Assembly (NCBI RefSeq): GCF_052180255.1
Contig: NZ_CP197466.1
Span: 930,001-994,000 of the forward strand
DNA: 64,000 nt
Direction: 5' to 3'
From: Paenibacillus_AM sp052180255
Lineage (GTDB): Bacteria > Bacillota > Bacilli > Paenibacillales > NBRC-103111
Shown here: piece by piece, positions 43,304 through 52,499 of the stretch
Layout: every line of letters begins with the position of its first letter
Position numbering within the stretch: position 1 is the first letter of the stretch
The notes under the pieces: model-generated
The model's database searches: none
Seen by the model: the letters and a program-made list of their open reading frames with translations, nothing else
Told to the model about the DNA's origin: nothing
Made by a program: the position numbers and the translations under genes

Positions 43304-44203
43304 TTGTTTATGAATAAGTTAATCAATCAAATCGACACTGAGAAATCGGTCTCTTTCTCACCTTCCTTGGATCAATGGATCGAACAGGCCACTAAGTACT
43401 CAGAGGATATGTTTGAACGAGTAAAGAGGAGACAGAAGCTGCCTCTTTTGGAGATCAAGCAAGAGCTGCTTCCACTTGTACAAGAAGCTGCGGAGGTCGA
43501 AGATATCTTTCAGTTGTTTGCATTAATCAGGGCTAAAGATGATTACATACATCAGCACAACATTGGAGTGGGTATACTTGCCACACGAATTGGAAAATGG
43601 ATGGAAATAAGTGAGAAGGAATTAGCGTTGTTAAGCTTATCCGCAACGCTGCATGATATAGGAAAAGTGCGTATATCGGACGATATCCTTCTAAAGCCAA
43701 CCAGATTGACGAACGAAGAGACTGCAGAGATGCGTAGGCATACGATTTATGGATATGAGCTGCTGAGAGGGACTATCGGACTTCATCAAAGAGTCGCACA
43801 AGTCGCTCTGCAGCACCATGAACGGGGTGATGGCGGTGGTTATCCACTTCACTTGAATAATTCGCAAATTGATCCATTTAGCCGGATTGTGGCTGTAGCT
43901 GATACTTTTCATGCTATGCTATCAGATCGACCTTATCATAAGGCACTACCATTCCAAGAGATCATTTATCAAATTCGCAATGGCGCTTTTGGGGCATTCG
44001 ATCCACAGGTGACAGCGGTTTTTTTGAGAAAAATGATCGGGTGTTTGGTCGGTCGACCTGTAAAATTGTCTGATGATCGGGAAGGAGAGATTGTGTTTAT
44101 TCATCCGCACGATGAGATGCATCCGCTCGTAAAAATCGGGAACGATTTTGTAGATTTAAGTGAACAACGTGATCTCTATATCAGAGAAGTGTTGATCGAA
44201 TAG
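43304..44203 (+). CDS. HD-GYP domain protein (c-di-GMP phosphodiesterase type)
   Basis: Cytosolic protein of about 299 residues. After a 90-residue N-terminal part without a known domain comes the HD-GYP core: HNIGVGILATRIGKW, LSATLHDIGKVRI (metal HD, about 115), RRHTIYGYELL, HHERGDGGGYP (the GYP motif in the form GGGYP, about 168) and VADTFHAMLSDRPYHKA. A small C-terminal domain (about 235-295) resembles PilZ-like or beta-barrel tails. Family function: hydrolysis of cyclic di-GMP. GGAAGG lies 6 nt before TTG 43304; ATG 43310 and ATG 43286 are alternatives. Confidence 0.85.
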   Translation: MFMNKLINQIDTEKSVSFSPSLDQWIEQATKYSEDMFERVKRRQKLPLLEIKQELLPLVQEAAEVEDIFQLFALIRAKDDYIHQHNIGVGILATRIGKWMEISEKELALLSLSATLHDIGKVRISDDILLKPTRLTNEETAEMRRHTIYGYELLRGTIGLHQRVAQVALQHHERGDGGGYPLHLNNSQIDPFSRIVAVADTFHAMLSDRPYHKALPFQEIIYQIRNGAFGAFDPQVTAVFLRKMIGCLVGRPVKLSDDREGEIVFIHPHDEMHPLVKIGNDFVDLSEQRDLYIREVLIE

Positions 44204-44320
44204 AAACGTTCGCATTCAAGCGCTGATCCTTGGGATCGACTGCCTGATCCATTCTTTTTCACCTTTCAAACGCATAGGCTTGTAGTATGTTCTGCACAAG
44301 CTTTCTTGGGGGGGATGAGC

Positions 44321-45097
44321 ATGATCAAACGTAGATGGAGAAGCAGCCAGACGAGTAAAAAGAGTTTTCGTAAACGGAAGTGGCTGATCATTCTACTCAT
44401 TCTTACACTAATAACGACACAGTCGGTTATTTATATTGAACGTAAAATGCAGCATCCGCTGATGAATTTGGCTCGAGTTAGATTGAAGCAAATTGCCACG
44501 CAGACCATAAATGCCGCAATCACGGATCGGATTTCACAAACTACAGATGCGGAGAAATTAATTGATTGGCGCTTGAACAAAGAAGATAAAGTCACTGGTT
44601 GGTCGCTCAACTATTCCGAATTGATGCGAATTACTTCGGATACGATTAAAATTGTACAACCGATTATGGATAAGCTCTCTAGTGTGCCGGAACATGTCCC
44701 ACTCGGGCAAGCGATGGGAAGTACATTGATCGCCTCATTTGGACCGAATATTCCGGTTCGTTTGGAGCCTCAAGGAAACGTAAAAGTGAAACTGGACACG
44801 CGGTATCAAAATGCGGGTATTAATACAATATTAGTGGAAGTGTATATTCGGATTACTGCGGAGGTCACGATTATTATTCCATTTGATTCGGAACCAGAAA
44901 TCGTAGATTCCGAAATACCGATTCTGTATTCGATGGTTGTCGGCGATGTTCCAATGTACTATTTTGACAATAAAGGAAATCCAACAGGTCAGAATAAAGA
45001 AGCGATGCCGCCAAATATTTCACTTCCCAACATGAATATATCCCCTTCAGCACCTCCTAAAAAAGATGGCGAGCATGAGACACAAAAGAATGGTTAA
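44321..45097 (+). CDS. yunB: Sporulation protein YunB
   Basis: Mother-cell sporulation protein, 258 residues: basic N-terminus, one membrane helix (about 21-40), then an extracytoplasmic domain with RLKQIATQTINAAI, PLGQAMGS and FGPNIPVRLEPQGNV, all characteristic of YunB; a Pro/Asn-rich tail. In Bacillus subtilis yunB belongs to the SigE regulon and affects spore outer layers. The open frame starts at a TTG inside GGGGGGG; ATG 44321 is spaced correctly. It precedes lipA and yutD as in other Bacillales. Confidence 0.9.
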   Translation: MIKRRWRSSQTSKKSFRKRKWLIILLILTLITTQSVIYIERKMQHPLMNLARVRLKQIATQTINAAITDRISQTTDAEKLIDWRLNKEDKVTGWSLNYSELMRITSDTIKIVQPIMDKLSSVPEHVPLGQAMGSTLIASFGPNIPVRLEPQGNVKVKLDTRYQNAGINTILVEVYIRITAEVTIIIPFDSEPEIVDSEIPILYSMVVGDVPMYYFDNKGNPTGQNKEAMPPNISLPNMNISPSAPPKKDGEHETQKNG

Positions 45098-45196
45098 TGG
45101 ATTTAATTTGGAAGCTGTTTTGACACGGATATTTTTGTTATAATAGGTGGTATTGGGTTGCATTTATACAGATGACATACTTAGAGGTGAAGAGAA

Positions 45197-46075
45197 ATGG
45201 CGACCAAGCAAATTGAAAGAAAGCCTGAATGGCTGAAAATTAAGCTAACGACAGGTGAAAATTTTAAAGAAATTAAAAATATGATGCGTGGCAAAACGTT
45301 GCATACGGTATGTGAGGAAGCAAAATGCCCGAATATCCATGAGTGTTGGGCGAACCGAACAGCAACATTCATGATTCTAGGCAGTATTTGTACACGTGCA
45401 TGCCGGTTTTGCGCGGTAAATACAGGATTACCAACAGAGCTTGATTTAGACGAACCAGAACGTGTAGCAGAGGCAGCAGAGCAGATGAATTTGCGTCACT
45501 GCGTCATTACATCTGTTGCCAGAGATGACTTGCAAGATGGAGGCGCATCGATTTTTGCTGCATCGGTTCATGCTGTACGGGCGAAGCTGCCACTTTGTTC
45601 CGTGGAAGTGTTAATCCCTGACTTTATGGGAAATGAAGATGCATTACGCACAGTACTTGATGCAAAGCCTAATATTCTGAACCATAACGTGGAAACAGTA
45701 GAACGACTTTCGGATAAAGTTCGTGCAAAAGCGAAGTACAGCCGTACAATTGAGCTGCTCGCGCGTTCCAAAAAAATTGCACCTACAATCCGTACGAAGT
45801 CTTCGATTATGCTTGGAGTAGGCGAAACTTGGGATGAGATTTTGCAGACGATGGATGATCTTCGCAAGGTAGATTGCAATATTTTAACAATTGGTCAGTA
45901 TTTGCAGCCAAGCGAGAAACATTTATATGTGGAAAAATATTATACGCCGGATGAATTTGCCTTGCTTAAGGTAGAAGGAATGAAGCGCGGATTTAGTCAT
46001 GTTGAATCCGGTCCGTTAGTTCGCTCTTCCTATCATGCACATGATCAAGTGCAATCTGCAATCGCGAATCCTTGA
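45197..46075 (+). CDS. lipA: Lipoyl synthase
   Basis: Radical SAM enzyme inserting two sulfurs into octanoyl groups of lipoyl-dependent enzymes. 292 residues. N-terminal auxiliary cluster Cys residues in CEEAKCPNIHECW, the SAM cluster CTRACRFC (about 68-75), and the C-terminal RSSYHA motif that supplies a Ser ligand. RGKTLHTV and QYLQPSEKHL are typical. AGAGGTGAAGAG before the ATG. Confidence 0.97.
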   Translation: MATKQIERKPEWLKIKLTTGENFKEIKNMMRGKTLHTVCEEAKCPNIHECWANRTATFMILGSICTRACRFCAVNTGLPTELDLDEPERVAEAAEQMNLRHCVITSVARDDLQDGGASIFAASVHAVRAKLPLCSVEVLIPDFMGNEDALRTVLDAKPNILNHNVETVERLSDKVRAKAKYSRTIELLARSKKIAPTIRTKSSIMLGVGETWDEILQTMDDLRKVDCNILTIGQYLQPSEKHLYVEKYYTPDEFALLKVEGMKRGFSHVESGPLVRSSYHAHDQVQSAIANP

Positions 46076-46111
46076 GCGGCTCATAGGACACAAGGAGAGG
46101 TTGATGAACGC

Positions 46112-46465
46112 ATGATTCAAGTCGGAGGCAAAGTGTATGAGATTGTCAAAGACCATAAGAATGGTTGGAATCTAGATGCTTTTCGTGACCGCTTTAGCGA
46201 GGTGCTAGAGAGGTACGATTATATTGTAGGAGACTGGGGATACAGTCAACTCAGGTTGCGTGGATTTTTTCGCGATACGCATCCGAAAGTGACGAAAGAG
46301 TCTTCCATTTCAAGCTTGCAGGATTATTTGAATGAATACTGCAATTTTGGGTGTGCTTATTTTATCGTGGAAAAAGTGAACGGCAACAAAGCACAGCAGA
46401 AGCAGCAGGATAACAGCCAACCACAGGATACTGCGACAAAAGATATAGAACCGAAACCCTCCTAA
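46112..46465 (+). CDS. yutD: YutD family protein
   Basis: Small cytosolic protein, 117 residues, of the YutD family (DUF1027): GGKVYEIVKDHKNGWNLDAFRDRFSEVLERYDYIVGDWGYSQLRLRGFF (split) and CNFGCAYFIVEK are the conserved parts; the Gln-rich tail is variable. Function unknown. It follows lipA by 36 nt, the normal order in Bacillales; probably co-transcribed. Confidence 0.9.
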   Translation: MIQVGGKVYEIVKDHKNGWNLDAFRDRFSEVLERYDYIVGDWGYSQLRLRGFFRDTHPKVTKESSISSLQDYLNEYCNFGCAYFIVEKVNGNKAQQKQQDNSQPQDTATKDIEPKPS

Positions 46466-46477
46466 TAATTAGAAAAT

Positions 46478-46526
46478 AAAACCTCGGAGCAGCGCACCGC
46501 AAGTGCGAGATTCCGAGGTTTTTTAA
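46478..46526. terminator. Bidirectional terminator between yutD and nadK
   Basis: AAAACCTCGGA pairs with TCCGAGGTTTT; the loop holds a second small hairpin (GCAC/GTGC). T runs on both strands. Confidence 0.85.
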
Positions 46527-46539
46527 TTGAAACAGAAAG

Positions 46540-47349
46540 TTAATGAATATCGCTGCCGATGAAGGCTTCACGAACGCGGCTCCAGAACGGAAAGGGCCGG
46601 AAACGAGCGAAATTGACTTTAATATCAGCTGCGACACGGCAGCGAATGGAGATAACTTCAGAACGCTGCAAATATAAGTGATCGACTGAGAGTAACATAT
46701 TTTGCTTTGACTGCGGGAAAATCTCGCAATAATGATGCTTCGGAAGTAGAATGGGTGATCCTAAGGTGCGGAAAAGGCGATTGTTAATCGATGCAATTTC
46801 AGCAATTTGAATGGCTTCAATGGATGGATGGACAATGGCTCCACCCAAGCTTTTATTGTAAGCGGTTGAGCCGGAAGGTGAGGATACACATATTCCGTCT
46901 CCGCGGAACGCTTCGAATGGTTCATCATTAATCCGTACTTCAGCAACTAACGTGATGTCTGTACTTTTCATTGTAAATTCGTTGAGGGCAAGGTGGGTTT
47001 CCACGCCATTTTTAGTCGTAATTTCGATCTCCACAACAGGATAATGGACGAGTCGGAGTCCGCCATCTTCAGACTTATGCATGAGGCTTACAAGTTCCTC
47101 AATCTTATCCGGCTTCCAATCAGCAAAAAAACCTAATTTCCCCGTATGTATACCCACAAATGAAATTTTATCTAATCCACCAATATACTTGTGGAAGGCT
47201 TGCAGCATCGTTCCATCTCCACCAATAGAAAGCACAATATCGGGGTCAGTCTCATCGTAAATCAAGCTATTTTGTTGTGCTAACTGCTTAAAATATTCGG
47301 TTAGTTCTAATGATCTTTCGTCATTCCGGTTTACGACAGCGTATTTCAA
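46540..47349 (-). CDS. nadK: NAD kinase
   Basis: Makes NADP from NAD and ATP (or polyphosphate); cytosolic, 269 residues. GGDGTMLQAFH (about 45) is the catalytic GGDG motif, LNEFTMKS and the SSPSGSTAYNKSLGG loop complete the active site. TTG 47349 is the start, with GGAGG 8 nt upstream. Convergent with yutD. Confidence 0.95.
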   Translation of the reverse strand: MKYAVVNRNDERSLELTEYFKQLAQQNSLIYDETDPDIVLSIGGDGTMLQAFHKYIGGLDKISFVGIHTGKLGFFADWKPDKIEELVSLMHKSEDGGLRLVHYPVVEIEITTKNGVETHLALNEFTMKSTDITLVAEVRINDEPFEAFRGDGICVSSPSGSTAYNKSLGGAIVHPSIEAIQIAEIASINNRLFRTLGSPILLPKHHYCEIFPQSKQNMLLSVDHLYLQRSEVISIRCRVAADIKVNFARFRPFPFWSRVREAFIGSDIH

Positions 47350-47444
47350 CGAGGTTTCCTCCTAAGTAATGTGCGGTGCGTGATCTATGCTCAGTTATTA
47401 ATGTAACCATCATAATCAATAACACGCCAGAACACAACGTTAGA

Positions 47445-48695
47445 TCACACACGCCACCACTTCATACACAGATGTATCCCATAAAAGAACAGTATACAAC
47501 CCAATACAGCCAAGATCATGATGCTGCTTGCAGGGAAAATATGCGCAATGGTTCGGGCAAGTGTGGGCACTTGCGTCCAACTGTCAGCCGTATCTGACGG
47601 AATGGGGGTTCTTCCTCCTTGTAAAGGCTGCCATAGAAGGAGTACTGCGATCGCGGCAATAATACCATGAATCATCCGAGCAAATAAGAAAGGCATATAG
47701 CGTAGATTCGTATTTGCGAGTAATGAGACGATTTGCGCGTGTACCGAAAGCCCCCCCCAAGATAGGATGAACGCAGCTGCAGCTACTTGGAATGACAGTG
47801 CAACTCCGACCGAACTACCAGCTTCCTTCGCACCCAAAGTCACTTCAAACAAGCCGCTCATCAAAGCCTCTGATAAAGTAGCAGGCAGGTGAATCCATGT
47901 CAGGAATGCAGCAAGTCCATTGTAAAAAAATTGCATGACTCCCCCTTGCGTAAGCATGGTCAGAACAACAGAGAAAAATACAACAAGTCCTCCAACAACG
48001 AACATCAAATTTAAGGAGCGCTGTACCGCGTCGCTGAGTAATGTACCGATTCTCCGACCATCTTTCATCCTAGCGGTATGCATCGCGTCAAAAGCTCGTG
48101 TCCAAATCGATTTTGTAGGAACAGATTTGTGAAGATCAACGTCACGATTAGCTTGAATCGAATGTGCTCCATGAAATCTCATGAGGATTCCAATGAGCAT
48201 AGCTCCTCCATAATGGGCGATAGCTAATATTCCAGCAAGTCCCACATCGTGGAAAAAACCAACAGATACGGCTCCTATGAGGAAAATAGGATCTGAGCTC
48301 GTTGTCACCGCAACGAGACGTTCACCTTCTTCACGGTTAACAAGGCCTTGCTCCCAGAGCTGCGCCGTTAATTTAGCGCCAACAGGATAACCAGAAGCAA
48401 ATCCCATCGCCATAATAAATCCCCCAATGCCAGGGACACGAAATACAGGACGCATCATCGGATCAAACAATGTACCGATAAAATGAACAATACCAAATCC
48501 AAGCAGCATCTCAGATATAACAAAGAAAGGGAATAATGCAGGGAACAGCACATCCCACCAAATAGATACACCTCGCAGCGCTGCCTGCACACCATTCTGA
48601 GCGTAGATGAGCAGCAGCAGAGTCACGAAGATTGCGATAGCACCAATGAGATAAACGGTAGTAAAGCTTTGGGTCTGCTGTGTTTGCTTCGTCAT
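47445..48695 (-). CDS. ylbJ: Sporulation integral membrane protein YlbJ
   Basis: Polytopic membrane protein of 416 residues with about nine to ten helices, carrying two nucleoside-recognition (Gate) like domains. Recognised by SIWWDVLFPALFPFFVISEMLLGFG, GFASGYPVGAKLTAQLW and the pattern TTSSDPIFLIGAV. Needed for normal spore cortex in Bacillus subtilis and made in the mother cell under SigE. AGGAGGTG precedes the ATG. Solitary gene here. Confidence 0.9.
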   Translation of the reverse strand: MTKQTQQTQSFTTVYLIGAIAIFVTLLLLIYAQNGVQAALRGVSIWWDVLFPALFPFFVISEMLLGFGIVHFIGTLFDPMMRPVFRVPGIGGFIMAMGFASGYPVGAKLTAQLWEQGLVNREEGERLVAVTTSSDPIFLIGAVSVGFFHDVGLAGILAIAHYGGAMLIGILMRFHGAHSIQANRDVDLHKSVPTKSIWTRAFDAMHTARMKDGRRIGTLLSDAVQRSLNLMFVVGGLVVFFSVVLTMLTQGGVMQFFYNGLAAFLTWIHLPATLSEALMSGLFEVTLGAKEAGSSVGVALSFQVAAAAFILSWGGLSVHAQIVSLLANTNLRYMPFLFARMIHGIIAAIAVLLLWQPLQGGRTPIPSDTADSWTQVPTLARTIAHIFPASSIMILAVLGCILFFYGIHLCMKWWRV

Positions 48696-48844
48696 GCATG
48701 CACCTCCTCTTATTCATATATGAAGGAAAGTGGACATCCATTCCGTGTAATCGTCCTGTGGAATCATGACTTTTTATAAACGGCTATGGTAAAATTAATG
48801 AGAAGACAAGCTAATATAAGCCAAAACAACTGGAGTTGAATGAC

Positions 48845-49231
48845 ATGTCGGAGCAAGATCATAAAGAAACGATCTATGATTGGATTGGCGGAGCGGAAAC
48901 ATTACGCCGAATCGTAGAGACTTTTTACCCAAAAGTTCAAATTGATCCACTGCTTTCCCCGTTATTTCCTGAAGATATATTACCTGTTATGGAAAAACAA
49001 TATTTATTCCTTACCCAATTTTTAGGTGGGCCCTCCCTATATTCCGACCAATACGGGCATCCCATGATGCGTGCTAGACACATGCCTTTTCCAATCACGA
49101 ATGCACATGCACAGGCTTGGCTAAATTGTATGGAACAAGCCCTTGTTGAAGTTGGATTACCAAAGGATTTACGCGAGATCATGATACAGCGTTTATCTGC
49201 ACCTGCCAATCATTTTGTAAATACAAATTAA
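48845..49231 (+). CDS. Truncated hemoglobin, group II
   Basis: Haem protein of 128 residues of the YjbI/trHbO class: YDWIGGAETLRRIVETFYPKV at the start, Tyr/Gln near LFLTQFLGGPSLYSDQYG, proximal His in MMRARHMPFPIT (about 72) and the group II Trp in AQAWLNCMEQAL. Proposed roles are oxygen or peroxide chemistry. GGAGTTGA sits 9 nt before ATG 48845. In Bacillus subtilis the homologue lies beside the thiol regulator genes yjbH and spx; here it precedes a DUF2225 gene. Confidence 0.92.
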   Translation: MSEQDHKETIYDWIGGAETLRRIVETFYPKVQIDPLLSPLFPEDILPVMEKQYLFLTQFLGGPSLYSDQYGHPMMRARHMPFPITNAHAQAWLNCMEQALVEVGLPKDLREIMIQRLSAPANHFVNTN

Positions 49232-49260
49232 ATATCGATATAGATCAAAGAGGTGATGGT

Positions 49261-49980
49261 ATGATTAACGAGATGGACATCGATCCCTTATATCAAATTA
49301 ATGTACGCTGTCTACACTGTAAGCAAGCTTTTGAAACGTCACGCGTTCGTCCTAGCTTCAAGAAAGCTACACAGACAGATAGTGATTTCTGTGTGCACTA
49401 TAAGAATCATAATCCTGATTTTTATGTGGTTCGGGTATGCCCGAATTGCGGATTTTCATTTACGGAGAATTTTAGTGATAAGCTGACTGAGGAACAGCAG
49501 GATCTATTTAAGGCAAAAGTTGCAAATAACTGGAGTCATCGCGATTTTGGCGGGGAACGGGATTGGGATACTGCTCTGCATACGTATAAGCTAGCACTTC
49601 TCTGTGCCCAGATTAAGTCAGAAAAAGAACGCGTTATTGCAGGATTACTTCACCACATTGCTTGGTTATATCGTTATAAAGGGAATAAGGAGGAAGAATT
49701 ACGATTTCTCCAATATGCGCTCGATGCTTATATCGTGGTGTACGAGACTGAAGGGCTTGAGCTGAATAATGCCCGACTGATGTATTTGATGGGTGAAATC
49801 CATCGGAGATTAGGTCAATATGCAGATGCTGTAAAATGGTTTTCACGCATTATTAACGATAAACGGATTATGGATGCGGCGATGATTCAAAAAAGTCGTG
49901 AGCAATGGGTCGTTACTCGCGAAGATATGTTAGCTGCAAGACTGGAATTGCCTGAGGAAATGCAGAGCGAAGCCAAATAG
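49261..49980 (+). CDS. DUF2225 family protein
   Basis: Cytosolic protein of 239 residues. An N-terminal zinc-ribbon-like part has CLHCKQAF and CPNCGFSF (about 18 and 60), followed by helical TPR-like repeats (100-215; WDTALHTYKLALLCAQ, LRFLQYALDAYI, LGQYADAVKWFSRII). This arrangement defines DUF2225, widespread in Firmicutes and of unknown function. GAGGTGATGGT leads to the ATG. It follows the globin gene by about 30 nt and is ended by a strong terminator. Confidence 0.9.
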   Translation: MINEMDIDPLYQINVRCLHCKQAFETSRVRPSFKKATQTDSDFCVHYKNHNPDFYVVRVCPNCGFSFTENFSDKLTEEQQDLFKAKVANNWSHRDFGGERDWDTALHTYKLALLCAQIKSEKERVIAGLLHHIAWLYRYKGNKEEELRFLQYALDAYIVVYETEGLELNNARLMYLMGEIHRRLGQYADAVKWFSRIINDKRIMDAAMIQKSREQWVVTREDMLAARLELPEEMQSEAK

Positions 49981-49988
49981 ACACAATA

Positions 49989-50041
49989 AACGCCTACCCT
50001 GTGTTTTCATCTGAAAACATAAGGTAGGCGTTATATTTTTT
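49989..50041. terminator. Terminator between DUF2225 gene and yycC unit
   Basis: AACGCCTACC....GTTTTCA pairs with TGAAAAC....GGTAGGCGTT, followed by ATATTTTT; convergent genes on both sides. Confidence 0.85.
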
Positions 50042-50061
50042 ACAGTAAGGTGTAGAAATGA

Positions 50062-50295
50062 TTACCCTCTTAGACGCTTATCTGTAAGCAGGTAATCCGC
50101 ATCTACATCGATGATGGATAAGCTGTGATTGCAGCAAGGAAAGACGAGCAGACGCTTCTTCCCATCATGTATAGCTGGAAGTTCTGCTACCTTGAGTGGA
50201 AGCAGTACATTGCTAGCTTCGCAGTAAGGGCAGTTCATGACATAGACATCTTTACCAATTGTTTCATAAGGCCAGGTTTGAGAAAAAGGGATCAC
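50062..50295 (-). CDS. Small zinc-ribbon-like protein coupled to yycC
   Basis: 77 residues. CPYC (about 22-25) and a later Cys pair in FPCCNHSL suggest a small metal-binding fold; the rest is short beta strands (VLLPLKVAELPAIHDGKKRLLVF). GTG start within the yycC stop (GTGA overlap of 4 bp), so translation is coupled. I do not recognise a named family; no function assigned. Confidence 0.65.
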   Translation of the reverse strand: MIPFSQTWPYETIGKDVYVMNCPYCEASNVLLPLKVAELPAIHDGKKRLLVFPCCNHSLSIIDVDADYLLTDKRLRG

Positions 50296-50474
50296 TGCGT
50301 ATTGTCATCCTTTGGGCTAGATGCTTCTGCTGCTGTTTCGGCTTCCTCTTTAGCTAGTTCAACTAATTTCTCCACCAAAATATGGCGGGGCATGTGCATG
50401 ATATGCTCAATAGGAACTTTCATCTTGGCAGCGAGTTTAATTGCGGTATCAGCAGATATTTGTAAAGGTTGCAT
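50292..50474 (-). CDS. yycC: YycC family protein
   Basis: 60-residue soluble protein; MQPLQISADTAIKLAAKMKV and PIEHIMHMPRHILVEKLVEL match the YycC family of Bacillales, followed by a variable acidic tail. Function unknown. GGAGG before the ATG. First gene of a two-gene unit with the zinc-ribbon-like protein. Confidence 0.85.
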   Translation of the reverse strand: MQPLQISADTAIKLAAKMKVPIEHIMHMPRHILVEKLVELAKEEAETAAEASSPKDDNTQ

Positions 50475-50550
50475 AAGAACCTCCTCTTAAGAATTGATAT
50501 TTATCATTAAAGCATATTTTGAGTGGATTTCCAACGCGCATATTTACAAA

Positions 50551-50579
50551 TTGACCGACGGTAATGTTATGCTCATAAT
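50551..50579 (+). promoter_or_regulatory. Promoter of the oligoendopeptidase gene
   Basis: TTGACC (50551-50556), 17 bp, CATAAT (50574-50579), about 50 nt before the gene. Confidence 0.6.
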
Positions 50580-50627
50580 AGATACATAGTCTATTGTACT
50601 ATTAATTCAGAAAATGAGGTGCAGATC

Positions 50628-52418
50628 ATGAAACATCCGTTACCACAAAAATGGAATTTAGAGTCTATTTTCCCAGGTGGAAGTAAATCAGAGGTATTTG
50701 AAACCTTTTTAAGTCAATTAAAAGAAGAAATTACGGCATTTAAGCAAACGATTGAACAAGCTGTTGTGCCGCAGGATGCGAATCAAGTGGATGGACTTCG
50801 GAATTGGGTAGAGTCCTTACAATCTATTCAGAAGAAATTGCGTGAAGCTGGTGCATTTGCATCTTGTTTGTCTGCCGAAAATCAAAATGACAAGAAAGCA
50901 GTCCTGCTGGGTGGACAGATCAAGAGCTTGTCCGCACAGTTCGCTTCCACGCTTACATATTTGGATCAATTATTGTTAGGTATTCCTGATCAAGCATGGG
51001 AACTTATCGTGAAGCAAGAACCTTTTGCAGCCATCGCATTCCCTCTTACAGAGCGTCGTGAACGTGCAAAAGAGAAGCTTTCTCCAGAGCTAGAAGCATT
51101 AATCAATGACTTATCAATTGACGGCTACCATGGCTGGAGCGATGCCTACAATACGGCTGTAAGCAAATTCCGTATGACTGTTGAGCAGGGCGATAAAGAA
51201 GTGGAGCTATCCGCAGGGCAAGCCTATAACAAGCTGCATTCTCCGAATAATGAAGAGCGTACGGCTTTAATGCAAAAATGGGAGTCATCCTGGACAAATC
51301 TTGAAGACTACTGTGCGGACGCACTCAATCATCTTGCAGGCTTCCGTCTGAAAGTGTATGGAAAACGCGGTTGGACTTCTGTACATAAGGAACCGCTTGA
51401 TATTAACCGTATGACGGATGCGACACTTAACGTTATGTGGGATGTTATCGATCGTAATAAAGATGTATTCGTTGAATACTTGAATCGCAAAGCGAAGCTT
51501 ATGGGCCTTGAAAAGTTAGGCTGGGTAGATGTTGAAGCACCGCTAGCAGGCGGAGCGAAGGAAGTAACTTATGATGAAGGCGCGAAATTAATTGAGGAGA
51601 ACTTCCGTAAATTCTCGCCTAAGATGGCGGAGTTTTCTGTTCATGCATTTGAAAATGCGTGGATTGAAGCAGAGGATCGCCCTGGTAAACGTCCAGGTGG
51701 TTTCTGTACGTCTTTACCTGTTAAAAAAGAAACACGTATTTTCATGACGTATAGCGGTACTTCCAATAACGTAGGAACTTTAGCTCATGAATTGGGTCAT
51801 GGTTACCACCAGCATGTAATGAATGACATGCCTGTGATGGCACAGCGTTATGCTATGAATGTTGCAGAGACAGCTTCCACATTTGCAGAAATGATCATCT
51901 CGGATGCTCTTGTGAAGCAAGCAACTTCCAAAGAAGAGCGTATTGCACTATTGGAAGATAAAATCGGTCGTTCAATCGCGTTCTTTATGAACATTCATGC
52001 TCGTTTTATCTTCGAGACGAATTTCTATGCAGAACGTGAGAAGGGCTATGTGTCCGTGGAACGTTTGAATGAACTTATGGTGGATGCACAAAAAGTGGCA
52101 TTTAAAGATTCCTTATCTTCTTACCACCCACATTTCTGGGCGGCGAAGCTTCACTTCTATTCCACGGGTGTTCCGTTCTACAACTTCCCGTATACATTCG
52201 GTTACTTGTTCTCTGCTGGCATTTACGCAAGAGCAGCCAAAGAAGGTATCGCGTTCGAAGATAAGTACGCAGCATTATTGCGTGACACGGGCTCCATGAA
52301 CGTTGAAGACTTGGCTCAGAAGCATTTAGGTGTCGATCTAACAAAGCCAGAATTCTGGCAAAGTGCGGTTGATATGGCGATTGCAGACGTTCGTGAGTTC
52401 ATGGAATTGACAGAGTAA
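50628..52418 (+). CDS. pepF: Oligoendopeptidase F (M3 family)
   Basis: Zinc metallopeptidase that degrades oligopeptides in the cytosol, 596 residues. Catalytic motif LAHELGHGYHQH (HExGH, about 385) with the downstream Glu in NVAETASTFAEM. The N-terminal helical domain and the FCTSLP and SGTSNNVGTLAHE stretches are normal for PepF. GAGGTG fits ATG 50628 better than the GTG at 50619. Monocistronic with promoter and terminator. Confidence 0.94.
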   Translation: MKHPLPQKWNLESIFPGGSKSEVFETFLSQLKEEITAFKQTIEQAVVPQDANQVDGLRNWVESLQSIQKKLREAGAFASCLSAENQNDKKAVLLGGQIKSLSAQFASTLTYLDQLLLGIPDQAWELIVKQEPFAAIAFPLTERRERAKEKLSPELEALINDLSIDGYHGWSDAYNTAVSKFRMTVEQGDKEVELSAGQAYNKLHSPNNEERTALMQKWESSWTNLEDYCADALNHLAGFRLKVYGKRGWTSVHKEPLDINRMTDATLNVMWDVIDRNKDVFVEYLNRKAKLMGLEKLGWVDVEAPLAGGAKEVTYDEGAKLIEENFRKFSPKMAEFSVHAFENAWIEAEDRPGKRPGGFCTSLPVKKETRIFMTYSGTSNNVGTLAHELGHGYHQHVMNDMPVMAQRYAMNVAETASTFAEMIISDALVKQATSKEERIALLEDKIGRSIAFFMNIHARFIFETNFYAEREKGYVSVERLNELMVDAQKVAFKDSLSSYHPHFWAAKLHFYSTGVPFYNFPYTFGYLFSAGIYARAAKEGIAFEDKYAALLRDTGSMNVEDLAQKHLGVDLTKPEFWQSAVDMAIADVREFMELTE

Positions 52419-52435
52419 TAGTTGGTTAGTGTGAA

Positions 52436-52475
52436 TAAAAAGAGCGCTTGGACGAATCGTCCGGCGCTCTTTTTG
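52436..52475. terminator. Terminator between pepF and chemoreceptor genes
   Basis: AAAAAGAGCGC..GGACG pairs with CGTCC..GCGCTCTTTTT. Convergent genes flank it. Confidence 0.85.
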
Positions 52476-52499
52476 TCTATGAAGATCGTTTATTATAGC

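Noticed and set aside
45120..45144. TTGACA and TATAAT before lipA read as a promoter
   Set aside because: The spacer is only 13 bp, too short for SigA; left unassigned.
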